Positions 1 to 4,287 of a stretch of 6,521 bases of DNA are shown here, in pieces; position 1 is the stretch's first letter, and the number at the start of each line of letters is the position of its first letter. Made by a program: the position numbers and the translations under genes. Source of the stretch: UBA12088 sp964568345. GTDB taxonomy: Bacteria; Patescibacteriota; Minisyncoccia; Phycocordibacterales; UBA12088. Under the pieces are notes generated by a model. That model saw only the letters and a list, made by a program, of their open reading frames with translations, had not been told where the DNA came from and did no database searches. The stretch lies in NCBI GenBank assembly GCA_964568345.1, contig CAZMPG010000048.1, positions 1 through 6,521 on the forward strand, read 5' to 3'.

Positions 1-54
1 TAGTACTACTAGAGTACGGTGGATAATCCATTTACACAAAATATTTTACAGACT

Positions 55-467
55 CTACGTTGGCTCCCCGGTCGCCGCGGTCGGCTCCTCGTGCGCGTAC
101 TTTCCGTTCCTGCACCACATCGTGCGGCACCCGTGCGCAGTGCCCCACGCAACACCGCGCACCACCCGGTCGTCTACGATAGTGACGTCGCGTGGATCGA
201 GCGCAAGCTCCCCAAGCGTCGCAGCGTAAAGCTGGCCTTTGTCACTCACCGCAAACTTGATCGAAACGAAATAGCGACCGATATCCTCGCGCTCAATGAT
301 GGAGCGGCGCTCCGCTATCTGTTCCTCTCCCGCTGTTGCGAGGGCAACGATTGCGAGCCGGTACCATTGCCCGTGAGGTACTTCAGCACATCCTTGGTCT
401 CGGGAAAAAGCTCGCCTCGCTCCGGGCAATACAGCGTCCTTCCCCAGTCGAAGATTATGGTGTGCAT
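55..467 (-). pseudogene. HAD-superfamily protein, broken by a frameshift
   Basis: Read in two frames, this is one HAD-fold protein. The first part (ATG at 467) starts MHTIIFDWGRTLY and runs to KYLTGN. The second part continues in another frame with YRLAIVALATAGEEQIAERR and a motif-IV-like VTIVDDRVVRGVAWG, ending GEPT. Adding one base near 363-368 restores an unbroken LTGNGYRLAIV reading, so one base appears to be missing. Motif I is D-W-G-R-T: the nucleophile Asp (residue 7) is kept, but the second Asp of the usual DxDxT is Gly. The protein may therefore not be an ordinary phosphatase. It starts about 20 bases after the toxin stop codon and is probably in the same transcript. The end at GEPT looks slightly short for a HAD protein, so a second lesion near the 3' end is possible. 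A sequencing or assembly error would also explain the break. The family assignment is firm; the substrate is unknown. Confidence 0.75.
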
Positions 468-487
468 ACCCGCATATTCCACAGACC

Positions 488-754
488 TCACGCACCGTAC
501 AGCTCGCTGTGTGTCCCTATCGCGTACAGGTAGATGGTGTTGGGATCGGTCATGCGGTACACGATTCGCCAATCGCCGGTCACGTTGATACTCCGGTAGC
601 CGGCGTACTCGCCGGTTAGCTTGTGGTTGTGGAGCATCGGATGGAACTCGTCATCGTACAAAAGCTGCAGGCGGGTAGCGGCACGTTCGCGGACCGATAC
701 CGGAGCCCTCTTCCACTGGCGCACAAACAGTCGGCCTCGCTCAAACTCGAGCAT
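488..754 (-). CDS. RelE/YafQ-like toxin of a type II toxin-antitoxin pair
   Basis: This 88-residue protein has the size and layout of the RelE/YafQ mRNA interferases, which cleave mRNA at the ribosome. The N-terminal half (about 1-35) would form the two helices. The second half is the beta sheet with the recognisable block LHNHKL (41-46), GYRSINVTGDWRIVYRM (52-68) and a C-terminal AIGTHSELYG (78-87). Histidines at 38, 42, 44 and 82, with Asp61-Trp62-Arg63, fit the YafQ-type active site, so it is probably active. The ATG follows the antitoxin stop codon by three bases (TAA-CGT-ATG), and no Shine-Dalgarno sequence is visible, so translational coupling is likely. I am confident of the superfamily; YafQ versus RelE or ParE is less certain. 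Confidence 0.88.
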   Translation of the reverse strand: MLEFERGRLFVRQWKRAPVSVRERAATRLQLLYDDEFHPMLHNHKLTGEYAGYRSINVTGDWRIVYRMTDPNTIYLYAIGTHSELYGA

Positions 755-757
755 ACG

Positions 758-1033
758 TTACGCATCAAGGTTAGCGACAAGCGTGGCAACAGTTGCGAAG
801 CGCTTGGTCTTCTTTGCCTCACTTCGCTCTCGCTCGGTCTCCGCAATAACCTGCTCGAGGTAGGGCGATGGCTTGTATGATGCTGAGATGGTGAGCTCGC
901 GATCTCGTGCAAACTGGCGAAGAAACGCGTTCACCACAGTACTTAGGGGCACGCCAAGCTCCTCGGCCACTTTCTTTGCCTCGGCCTTGAGCTTTTTATC
1001 GGTTTTTATGGTGAGAACGGTGTAGGTGTTCAT
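758..1033 (-). CDS. RelB/DinJ-family antitoxin
   Basis: This 91-residue protein starts MNTYTVLTIKTDKKLKAEAKKVAEELG, the ribbon-helix-helix start typical of RelB/DinJ antitoxins: a short beta strand (2-10) followed by two helices (about 13-26 and 29-43, LSTVVNAFLRQFARD). The C-terminal part (about 52-91) is charged and should wrap the toxin. It would neutralise the downstream RelE/YafQ-like toxin and, as a dimer, repress its own promoter. The reading frame stays open upstream to 1138, but that extension would translate the promoter and operator. The ATG at 1033 is therefore chosen; it also matches where family members begin. No ribosome-binding site precedes it. Confidence 0.9.
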   Translation of the reverse strand: MNTYTVLTIKTDKKLKAEAKKVAEELGVPLSTVVNAFLRQFARDRELTISASYKPSPYLEQVIAETERERSEAKKTKRFATVATLVANLDA

Positions 1034-1059
1034 ATACCGAAGTATATACGTTGGTATAT
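1032..1059. promoter_or_regulatory. Tandem palindromic operator over the relB-like promoter
   Basis: Two perfect inverted repeats of the form ATATAC-N4-GTATAT overlap: 1032-1047 (spacer CGAA) and 1044-1059 (spacer GTTG). They are offset by 12 bp and share the central GTATATAC. Together they cover the -10 box, the start of transcription and the first base pairs of the antitoxin start codon. This geometry suits cooperative binding of ribbon-helix-helix antitoxin dimers and hence autorepression. Binding itself is inferred. Confidence 0.65.
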
Positions 1060-1068
1060 ATGTGTCAA
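1041..1068 (-). promoter_or_regulatory. Promoter of the relB/relE-like operon (leaderless)
   Basis: A perfect -35 box TTGACA (1068-1063), a 16-bp spacer and a -10 box TATACT (1046-1041) face the antitoxin gene. Only seven bases separate the -10 box from the ATG at 1033. Transcription should therefore start at or within a base or two of the start codon, giving an mRNA with essentially no leader. This is one of the best promoter matches in the window. Confidence 0.75.
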
Positions 1069-1098
1069 CCACACGTCCAGACCTCTTGCGATCGAGCG

Positions 1099-1530
1099 CT
1101 ATGCAGCACCACATCGTGCTCGGTATGCACGCAGGCACTCCTCAACGGCAGCCGTTTTTGGAAACCCCCATGTCGCCGCTCGTGTACTCGCGTCGTGTTC
1201 AAGCGTGTCGCCATCGCCCTCGCGCCAGTTTCTCCCCTGCATGACGTGCCCAAGCTCGTGCGCGATGACCCACCGTAGCACCTCCGCATTCGCATCGTGG
1301 GGGATGGTGAGCTGCACCACGCGGTACGCTTCCCCGCACGGCGGGAAGTGCATCACCTGCGCCACCGCGCCCTCGTGGAGCACCATGAGAGTGAGGTTGC
1401 GCGTCACCGTGTTGAAATCATCCTCGGGAAGTACGGAAAGCACGTCCACGAATGCACACCGTGCGCTCTCGTAGAGGTGGAGGCTCTGCTGTGAAGCGAC
1501 GTATGCTGCCGCTTTTTCACGGGCATTCAT
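1099..1530 (-). CDS. Small HExxH zinc-peptidase-like protein (ImmA/IrrE-like)
   Basis: A 143-residue protein with the zinc-metallopeptidase signature in VLRWVIAHELGHVMQG; HELGH is at about residues 91-95. It is followed by LEHDASTRAATWGF, where Glu111 or Asp113 could be the third zinc ligand, as in the E..A..FA segment of ImmA/IrrE (M78-like) peptidases. The preceding EAYRVVQLTIP looks like the edge strand that precedes the active-site helix in this fold. No helix-turn-helix, signal peptide or membrane segment is visible, so it is a cytoplasmic catalytic domain alone. Such peptidases often cut a repressor or antitoxin; whether this one acts on the antitoxin encoded 65 bp downstream is only a guess. 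I chose the ATG at 1530 over a TTG three codons upstream. No Shine-Dalgarno sequence is present. The HExxH motif is certain, the ImmA-like assignment moderate. Confidence 0.7.
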   Translation of the reverse strand: MNAREKAAAYVASQQSLHLYESARCAFVDVLSVLPEDDFNTVTRNLTLMVLHEGAVAQVMHFPPCGEAYRVVQLTIPHDANAEVLRWVIAHELGHVMQGRNWREGDGDTLEHDASTRAATWGFPKTAAVEECLRAYRARCGAA

Positions 1531-1575
1531 GACTGGCAAGATTGACGTATTACCGACGTGTCGTTGATGGGCGAC

Positions 1576-2277
1576 TCACAGCACCGCGTCCTTGCCTACG
1601 TTGAAGCTTGTGAGTACCGCATCCAGTATGTGTGTATACTTCGTGTAATCAGGATCGTCTGACCAAAGACCCGCTCGTACCTCGTATCCGTCTTTGCAGA
1701 CGATCTTTTCTACGACTGGTGGATATTTGTCTCCTTCATCAGCAAAGGGCACGTACTCACCGCTATCAACAAACTCCATGGTATTGCAGTAACCTATCTC
1801 AACCCACATGCTACCCTGTTCTGGTACCCCGGTCCCATGCAGGTTGTTTTCAAACGGCGTACTCTGGAGCGACCAGGGGCCATTCTGCCCCTTGCCGGGA
1901 TAGTTACGTGCGACCCAATCCCGTGGGACCATGATAGTGAATGAATCCATTTTACCATCGATACCTGGCTCATGTACTGAAAATGTTTTCCAACTCTCGC
2001 CTGGCAGTATCGTCTGCGACGTTTTCACCGTGTGCCTTGGAAGCGCAAGATCAGACGGTGTAGGTACCACAACGTCGTCAGAACCGTAGCCCGACCTGTC
2101 GAAATAGAATGACCAGCACACGCCAGCAAAAAACCCCACAAACGGCAGTACGACAAAGAGCCCGAGCGAGAGGTACTTCGAGAGCGTTGTCTCGCGCATG
2201 AGGGGCGCGTACCACGCATCACGTACTGGCCCTTGATCTGTCGAGACACCCGGTGTTGCCCTGTGTTCTACCTCCAT
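1576..2277 (-). CDS. Membrane-anchored protein of unknown function
   Basis: I do not recognise this 233-residue protein. It has a short cytoplasmic N-terminus (1-35), one strongly hydrophobic segment (about 36-58, LGLFVVLPFVGFFAGVCW) and a soluble part of about 175 residues. There is no cleavage site or lipobox, so it is probably a single-pass protein with the C-terminal domain outside the cell. The outer part has two cysteines (164 and 194) that could form a disulfide, and a mixed beta-rich composition (DSFTIMVPRDWVARNY, GSMWVEIGYCNTMEF) ending in a likely helix (ILDAVLTSF). An internal ATG at 2199 (MRETTLSK) lies just before the membrane segment and could be the true start. Six bases before the chosen ATG is a TAAAGT hexamer that could be a -10 box; no Shine-Dalgarno sequence is seen. 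It is real as a gene, since the frame is long and the protein has sensible topology. Confidence 0.7.
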   Translation of the reverse strand: MEVEHRATPGVSTDQGPVRDAWYAPLMRETTLSKYLSLGLFVVLPFVGFFAGVCWSFYFDRSGYGSDDVVVPTPSDLALPRHTVKTSQTILPGESWKTFSVHEPGIDGKMDSFTIMVPRDWVARNYPGKGQNGPWSLQSTPFENNLHGTGVPEQGSMWVEIGYCNTMEFVDSGEYVPFADEGDKYPPVVEKIVCKDGYEVRAGLWSDDPDYTKYTHILDAVLTSFNVGKDAVL

Positions 2278-2342
2278 GCCATCACTTTACCACGCGCAAT
2301 GCGTGAGAACGTACGACGTGCTGTGTATAGTGGCGCAACACC

Positions 2343-2771
2343 TTACGGCAGCAGCGGCCACCGCGCGAGGAGCTTCGTCGCGTGCGCCACGAATTGGTCG
2401 GGGTCAAGGCTGTTGCGCTCGGCGATATCGCGGAGCTTGTGGAGCTTGCGCGGATTCCGTACCTCGGTGATCGGGTTGCTTCCCATACGTCGCGCGACAC
2501 GGCGAAAGAAGAGCCACCGAAGTGTGTACTTCGGAAACATGTACACGAGCCCCGCGGTGTAGAGGTGCCAAGCAAGCGGAAACATAACGGCAGTGTGCCC
2601 CGACCACCGTGCGCGGGTGTACGTGTACACGACATCCGACACCTCACTCCACCGCGCGAGTACCCCTGAAGCGGCGCAGTACTCCGCGAGCTCCTCCGCC
2701 ACATCTCGCTCATGCCATGCCGCATCGTACTTCGGCATTGAGAGCCACGTATGCCACAGGTTGGTGAGCAT
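2343..2771 (-). CDS. Conserved-looking hypothetical protein, 142 residues
   Basis: The protein begins MLTNLWHTWLSMPKYDAAWHERDVAEELAEY and contains a tryptophan- and tyrosine-rich middle (RWSEVSDVVYTYTRARWSG, about 40-58). A moderately hydrophobic stretch with FPLAWHLYTAGLVYMFPKY (64-82) follows, then a basic tail (RWLFFRRVARR). I associate this composition with an uncharacterised family in Candidate Phyla Radiation genomes, but I cannot name a function. The hydrophobic stretch is broken by polar residues, so a membrane location is uncertain. Its 5' part (residues about 15-38) has a decayed second copy 784 bp upstream, on the other side of hicAB, which supports this frame being genuinely coding. 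It starts 52 bp after the hicB stop codon. No Shine-Dalgarno sequence is seen, and no convincing promoter. Confidence 0.7.
   Translation of the reverse strand: MLTNLWHTWLSMPKYDAAWHERDVAEELAEYCAASGVLARWSEVSDVVYTYTRARWSGHTAVMFPLAWHLYTAGLVYMFPKYTLRWLFFRRVARRMGSNPITEVRNPRKLHKLRDIAERNSLDPDQFVAHATKLLARWPLLP
2654..2716. repeat. 63-bp direct repeat, copy 1 (inside the 142-residue gene)
   Basis: This segment matches 3438-3500 in the same orientation at 57 of 63 positions by eye, without gaps. All six differences are transitions. It encodes the HERDVAEELAEYCAASGVLAR part of the 142-residue protein. The two copies lie either side of hicAB. Confidence 0.85.
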
Positions 2772-2823
2772 ATACAGATGGTGCGATAGCGACGTTACGT
2801 AGTACGGTGAGACTCAAGGGTGG

Positions 2824-3135
2824 TCATGCGGTCGCGAGGTCGCGGAGGTACTGCGAGACCGATCGGTATCCCTTCTCAATCGCCTTCTTCTCTATACGCT
2901 GCTTGTCGTGTGCTGATATTCGGAAACGTATGACGGCATCCTGTGTCCCCTCGTACTCCTGCTCCGCGACAATGAGCGCGGGGAGATCGAGGATGAGTGC
3001 CGAAACGTCTTCAGCGAGAAACTCTTGATCTAAGTTTGCCGCCCTGCACACAATATGCACCACATCCCCACGCTTCTTTTCAAGCGTATATGGGTACCGC
3101 TTGTGCTTTGTGGTTATTGTGGCGTTTGTTTTCAT
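2824..3135 (-). CDS. hicB: HicB-like antitoxin
   Basis: A 103-residue protein encoded directly after hicA. The C-terminal third (about 68-103, AVIRFRISAHDKQRIEKKAIEKGYRSVSQYLRDLATA) is a clear ribbon-helix-helix domain for DNA binding. The N-terminal part (about 10-60) fits a shortened HicB sheet-and-helix domain: a YPYTLEKKRGDVVHIVC strand pair, then an acidic helix LDQEFLAEDVSALILDLPALI. The usual HicB glycine-rich LPG-type turn is not evident, so the family match rests on the partner gene plus the DNA-binding tail. It should bind and neutralise HicA and repress the operon. The ATG at 3135 follows the hicA stop with two bases between (TGA-GT-ATG), so translation is probably coupled. A TTG two codons earlier is a less likely start. 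Confidence 0.8.
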   Translation of the reverse strand: MKTNATITTKHKRYPYTLEKKRGDVVHIVCRAANLDQEFLAEDVSALILDLPALIVAEQEYEGTQDAVIRFRISAHDKQRIEKKAIEKGYRSVSQYLRDLATA

Positions 3136-3137
3136 AC

Positions 3138-3377
3138 TCAAGGGAGCAAGGAGGCAATTTGTCTCAAGATCTGCTTCTTATAAAACGGCTTACAATCGCC
3201 AGCATGGACGGGAATAATAATATCGAACAGCAGCTTGCGATGCTTAAACTTCACGTGGCTCCCCCTGACGTTCACCTTCTCACACCCAAGGTGTAGGAGC
3301 AGTATCTCGATATCGGCATACCGTACCGATACTGGCCTCGACTGGAACCTGCGTAGCAGCTTCTCACCGCGGCTCAT
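3138..3377 (-). CDS. hicA: HicA toxin (mRNA interferase)
   Basis: This 79-residue protein has the compact HicA fold: a helix (about 20-31, YADIEILLLHLG), the strand and catalytic block VNVRGSHVKFKH (36-46), then FDIIIPVHAGDCKPFYKKQILRQI (51-74). The histidine of GSH (residue 41) is the family's catalytic residue, and the IPVHAG...K segment is a hallmark of HicA. It is therefore probably an active RNA-cleaving toxin bound by the HicB-like protein encoded immediately downstream. Toxin-first order is normal for hicAB, unlike the antitoxin-first pair at 488-1033. The ATG at 3377 lies eight bases after a good -10 box, with no Shine-Dalgarno sequence. Confidence 0.92.
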   Translation of the reverse strand: MSRGEKLLRRFQSRPVSVRYADIEILLLHLGCEKVNVRGSHVKFKHRKLLFDIIIPVHAGDCKPFYKKQILRQIASLLP

Positions 3378-3408
3378 GTAGCTACATTTTATACGTGTGT
3401 AGGTACAC
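3376..3408. promoter_or_regulatory. Paired palindromic operator of hicAB
   Basis: Two nearly identical palindromes flank the -10 box. ATGTAGCTACAT at 3376-3387 is a perfect 12-bp palindrome, and GTGTAGGTACAC at 3397-3408 has 5-bp arms. They share the core TGTAGSTACA, and their cores are 21 bp apart, two helical turns, so they face the same side of DNA. This fits two HicB dimers binding together and blocking the promoter and the start codon. Confidence 0.65.
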
Positions 3409-3414
3409 TGTCAA
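3386..3414 (-). promoter_or_regulatory. hicAB promoter (near-leaderless)
   Basis: A perfect -35 box TTGACA (3414-3409), a 17-bp spacer and a -10 box TAAAAT (3391-3386) face hicA. An overlapping TATAAA at 3393-3388 is an alternative -10 with a 15-bp spacer. Only eight bases lie between the -10 box and the ATG at 3377, so any leader would be about two bases or none. Confidence 0.75.
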
Positions 3415-3437
3415 ATGAGACAAGGCGGTGCTTAACT

Positions 3438-3516
3438 GCGCGAGTACCCCTGAAGCGGCGCGGTATTCCGCGAGCTCCTCTACCACATCTCGCTCGTACC
3501 TCGCTCCAAATTCTAG
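3438..3516 (-). pseudogene. Decayed fragment of a paralogue of the 142-residue gene
   Basis: The minus strand reads LEFGARYERDVVEELAEYRAASGVLAQ, which aligns with KYDAAWHERDVAEELAEYCAASGVLAR of the intact protein at 2343-2771. The DNA of 3438-3500 matches 2654-2716 at 57 of 63 positions. The changed codons give Ala to Val, Cys to Arg, His to Tyr and one silent change. Similarity ends abruptly on both sides: there is no start codon or N-terminal MLTNLWHTW part, and the downstream frame runs into the hicA promoter region. It is a remnant, left either by duplication or by interruption of an older tandem gene. Confidence 0.75.
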
Positions 3517-3581
3517 CGGGTGACTCCTGCCCGAGCCCGACCGTCGCTGCGCGACATGTCTCCGCTTTTCAAGTCCCGCAC

Positions 3582-3603
3582 GCGAGCAAAGCAGTTTGCT
3601 CGC
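3582..3603. repeat. Perfect 9-bp hairpin
   Basis: GCGAGCAAA (3582-3590) and TTTGCTCGC (3595-3603) are exact inverted repeats around a GCAG loop. It lies directly downstream, in minus-strand sense, of the strong terminator at 3606-3647, so it may reinforce termination or form part of a compound palindrome. Confidence 0.7.
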
Positions 3604-3605
3604 TC

Positions 3606-3647
3606 GCGCACATACAAAAAGCCCCGAAGGGCTCTTTGTATGTGCGC
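3606..3647 (-). terminator. Strong intrinsic terminator, TTCG loop
   Basis: Arms 3606-3624 and 3629-3647 pair over 19 bp with a single A/C mismatch. In minus-strand sense the core is GAGCCC-TTCG-GGGCTTTTT: a GC stem with a stable UUCG tetraloop followed by a T-run, the standard Rho-independent form. The outer arms (TACAAA...TTTGTA and beyond) lengthen the stem. It would end transcription coming leftward through tRNA-Asp. On the plus strand the same hairpin has a CGAA loop and a weaker T-tract (CTCTTTG), so some two-way activity is possible. Confidence 0.85.
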
Positions 3648-3669
3648 GGACGACGGGACTTGGTCACCA

Positions 3670-3713
3670 GTGCTAACCATTTCTGTTCGCTGTGCTCCAG
3701 AAATGCTAAGCAC
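3670..3713. repeat. Imperfect 16-bp inverted repeat
   Basis: GTGCTAACCATTTCTG (3670-3685) pairs with CAGAAATGCTAAGCAC (3698-3713) at 14 of 16 positions across a 12-base loop. No protein frame explains it. It lies between the copied tRNA tail at 3644-3662 and the tRNA-Asp region, so it could be part of a structured RNA transcribed on the minus strand and ended by the terminator at 3606-3647. Confidence 0.6.
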
Positions 3714-3777
3714 TCTCGACCCCCGCTCGGCGGCTCGCCACTTCCGCTACGCTCCAGTGTCGGCTTCGCGCCGCCTC

Positions 3778-3866
3778 GGTTCAAGTCCCGTCGTCCGTCG
3801 CAACCGCAACAACCACAAAGCGTTGCTTTGTGGTTGGCGGATTGCGCGGACGACGGGACTTGAACC
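3778..3866. repeat. Inverted duplication of the tRNA-Asp 3' end
   Basis: Positions 3778-3797 (plus strand) are identical over 20 bases to the 3' part of tRNA-Asp (reverse complement of 3847-3866): the T-loop, the T-stem 3' strand and the acceptor strand. The sequence between is itself largely symmetric: CGCAACCGC against CGCAATCCGCC, then the perfect 12-bp hairpin at 3810-3836. The whole 89-bp unit is a nested, almost complete palindrome in which the tRNA tail and its trailer have been copied in opposite orientation. Confidence 0.85.
3810..3836 (-). terminator. Hairpin just downstream of tRNA-Asp
   Basis: Arms 3810-3821 and 3825-3836 (CAACCACAAAGC and its complement) form a perfect 12-bp stem with a three-base loop, nine bases after the tRNA-Asp discriminator in transcript sense. 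There is no T-run after it (GTTGCGG follows). It may act as a processing or stability element rather than a true intrinsic terminator. Confidence 0.4.
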
Positions 3867-3918
3867 CGCAACCTCCCGCGTGACAGGCGGGTGCTCTAAC
3901 CAGTTGAGCTACATCCGC
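3845..3918 (-). tRNA. tRNA-Asp (GTC)
   Basis: The minus strand folds as a full cloverleaf. The acceptor is GCGGATG/CGTCCGC with one G-T pair, and the D-arm is GCTC...GAGC with AACTGGTTA. The anticodon stem is CCCGC/GCGGG with loop CTGTCAC, and the T-arm is GCGGG-TTCAAGT-CCCGT. The anticodon GTC reads Asp codons, and the discriminator is G, as expected for Asp. The 3' CCA is not encoded (CAA follows), so it must be added by nucleotidyltransferase. The gene is 74 nt, with no intron or mismatch that would suggest it is inactive. Confidence 0.96.
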
Positions 3919-3928
3919 AACGAGGCAT

Positions 3929-3957
3929 AGCGTACCGCACTTTTCCCACTCCGGCAA
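3929..3957 (-). promoter_or_regulatory. Possible tRNA-Asp promoter
   Basis: TTGCCG (3957-3952), a 17-bp spacer and TACGCT (3934-3929) are placed correctly ten bases upstream of the tRNA 5' end. Both boxes are weak matches to the consensus. Read-through from genes to the right is an equally good explanation. Confidence 0.3.
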
Positions 3958-3976
3958 CCTTGCTAGTGACAAGGTT
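3956..3976. repeat. 7-bp hairpin between the small membrane gene and tRNA-Asp
   Basis: AACCTTG (3956-3962) and CAAGGTT (3970-3976) are exact inverted repeats around a seven-base loop. It lies 46 bases past the stop codon of the 71-residue gene. It has no T-run on the minus strand, so at most it is a weak terminator or an mRNA 3' end. Confidence 0.4.
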
Positions 3977-4022
3977 CAAGAAATAATCGCAACGCCCTGG
4001 CGGGGTAAACCGCGTGGTACGT

Positions 4023-4238
4023 CTAGTATGCTGCAGACGTGTACTTTCTATGGAAGTCGCGCAGGATGCGGGCAAGCAGGGCGAGCGCGGATCCGAGGCC
4101 GAGCACGAAGGTGGTACCCATGAGCCGCGGCAGCACCTCTGGCGGCTGCATCACGAGGCTCCACCACAGCCCGGTGACGGCGAGCGCGCCACAGAGCACC
4201 AGGTGCACCAAGAACGAGCGAAAAAGAAAGGTGTTCAT
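4023..4238 (-). CDS. Small two-helix membrane protein of unknown function
   Basis: A 71-residue protein with two hydrophobic segments: about 10-31 (LVHLVLCGALAVTGLWWSLVM) and about 40-59 (MGTTFVLGLGSALALLARIL). They are joined by a short loop, QPPEVLPR, and followed by a basic, soluble tail (RDFHRKY). The charge pattern suggests both ends face the cytoplasm. I do not recognise the family. It lies between two tRNA genes on the same strand and could be co-transcribed with them. The frame extends eight codons further upstream, but the ATG at 4238 is favoured because a TACTAT -10-like box ends six bases before it. The sequence around the start, GGTGT-TCAT-ACACC, is a short inverted repeat that could hide or mark the start codon. 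Confidence 0.65.
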   Translation of the reverse strand: MNTFLFRSFLVHLVLCGALAVTGLWWSLVMQPPEVLPRLMGTTFVLGLGSALALLARILRDFHRKYTSAAY

Positions 4239-4244
4239 ACACCT

Positions 4245-4250
4245 ATAGTA
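4245..4250 (-). promoter_or_regulatory. -10-like box of the small membrane gene
   Basis: TACTAT in minus-strand sense is followed by AGGTGT and then the ATG at 4238, so a transcript from it would be leaderless. No good -35 box is visible in the GC-rich run upstream. AGGTG could instead be read as a Shine-Dalgarno sequence, but it is too close to the ATG. Confidence 0.35.
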
Positions 4251-4287
4251 ACGCGCGCGCACGGCGATACGTTTCGGCTTGCCTACG

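Larger units (their letters stand above)
3517..3844. other. Gene-free stretch rich in nested palindromes and tRNA-end copies
   Basis: About 330 bp between the paralogue fragment and tRNA-Asp carry no believable protein gene. The open frames here on both strands read like translated tRNA and hairpin sequence. Instead there are at least four hairpins and three extra matches to the tRNA-Asp 3' end: CAAGTCCCG at 3570-3578 (plus), CGGGACTTG at 3654-3662 (minus sense) and a 20-base copy at 3778-3797 (plus). The individual parts are listed separately. The segment 3714-3777 is GC-rich, with no clear signal. Confidence 0.6.

Noticed and set aside
1..54. AT-rich segment with TAAAAT and TGGATAATCCA as a promoter for a gene to the left
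   Set aside because: There is no matching -35 box and the target gene lies outside the window, so it cannot be judged.
19..588. Long plus-strand open frame of 189 codons
   Set aside because: It lies opposite the HAD and toxin genes, has a low-complexity Arg/Ser-rich translation with no family resemblance, and both opposing genes are recognisable.
1034..1138. N-terminal extension of the RelB-like antitoxin
   Set aside because: It would translate the TTGACA/TATACT promoter and the operator; family proteins begin at MNTYTVLTIK.
3565..3866. Possible CRISPR array because of repeated short motifs
   Set aside because: The repeats are inverted, unevenly spaced and tRNA-derived, with no regular spacers or cas genes.
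3569..3871. Minus-strand open frame of 100 codons
   Set aside because: It starts inside tRNA-Asp and crosses the terminator, so it is explained by non-coding repeats.
3520..3930. Plus-strand open frame through the palindromes and tRNA-Asp
   Set aside because: It reads straight through a tRNA and hairpins; the peptide (TTGLEPATSRVTGG) is typical of translated tRNA sequence.
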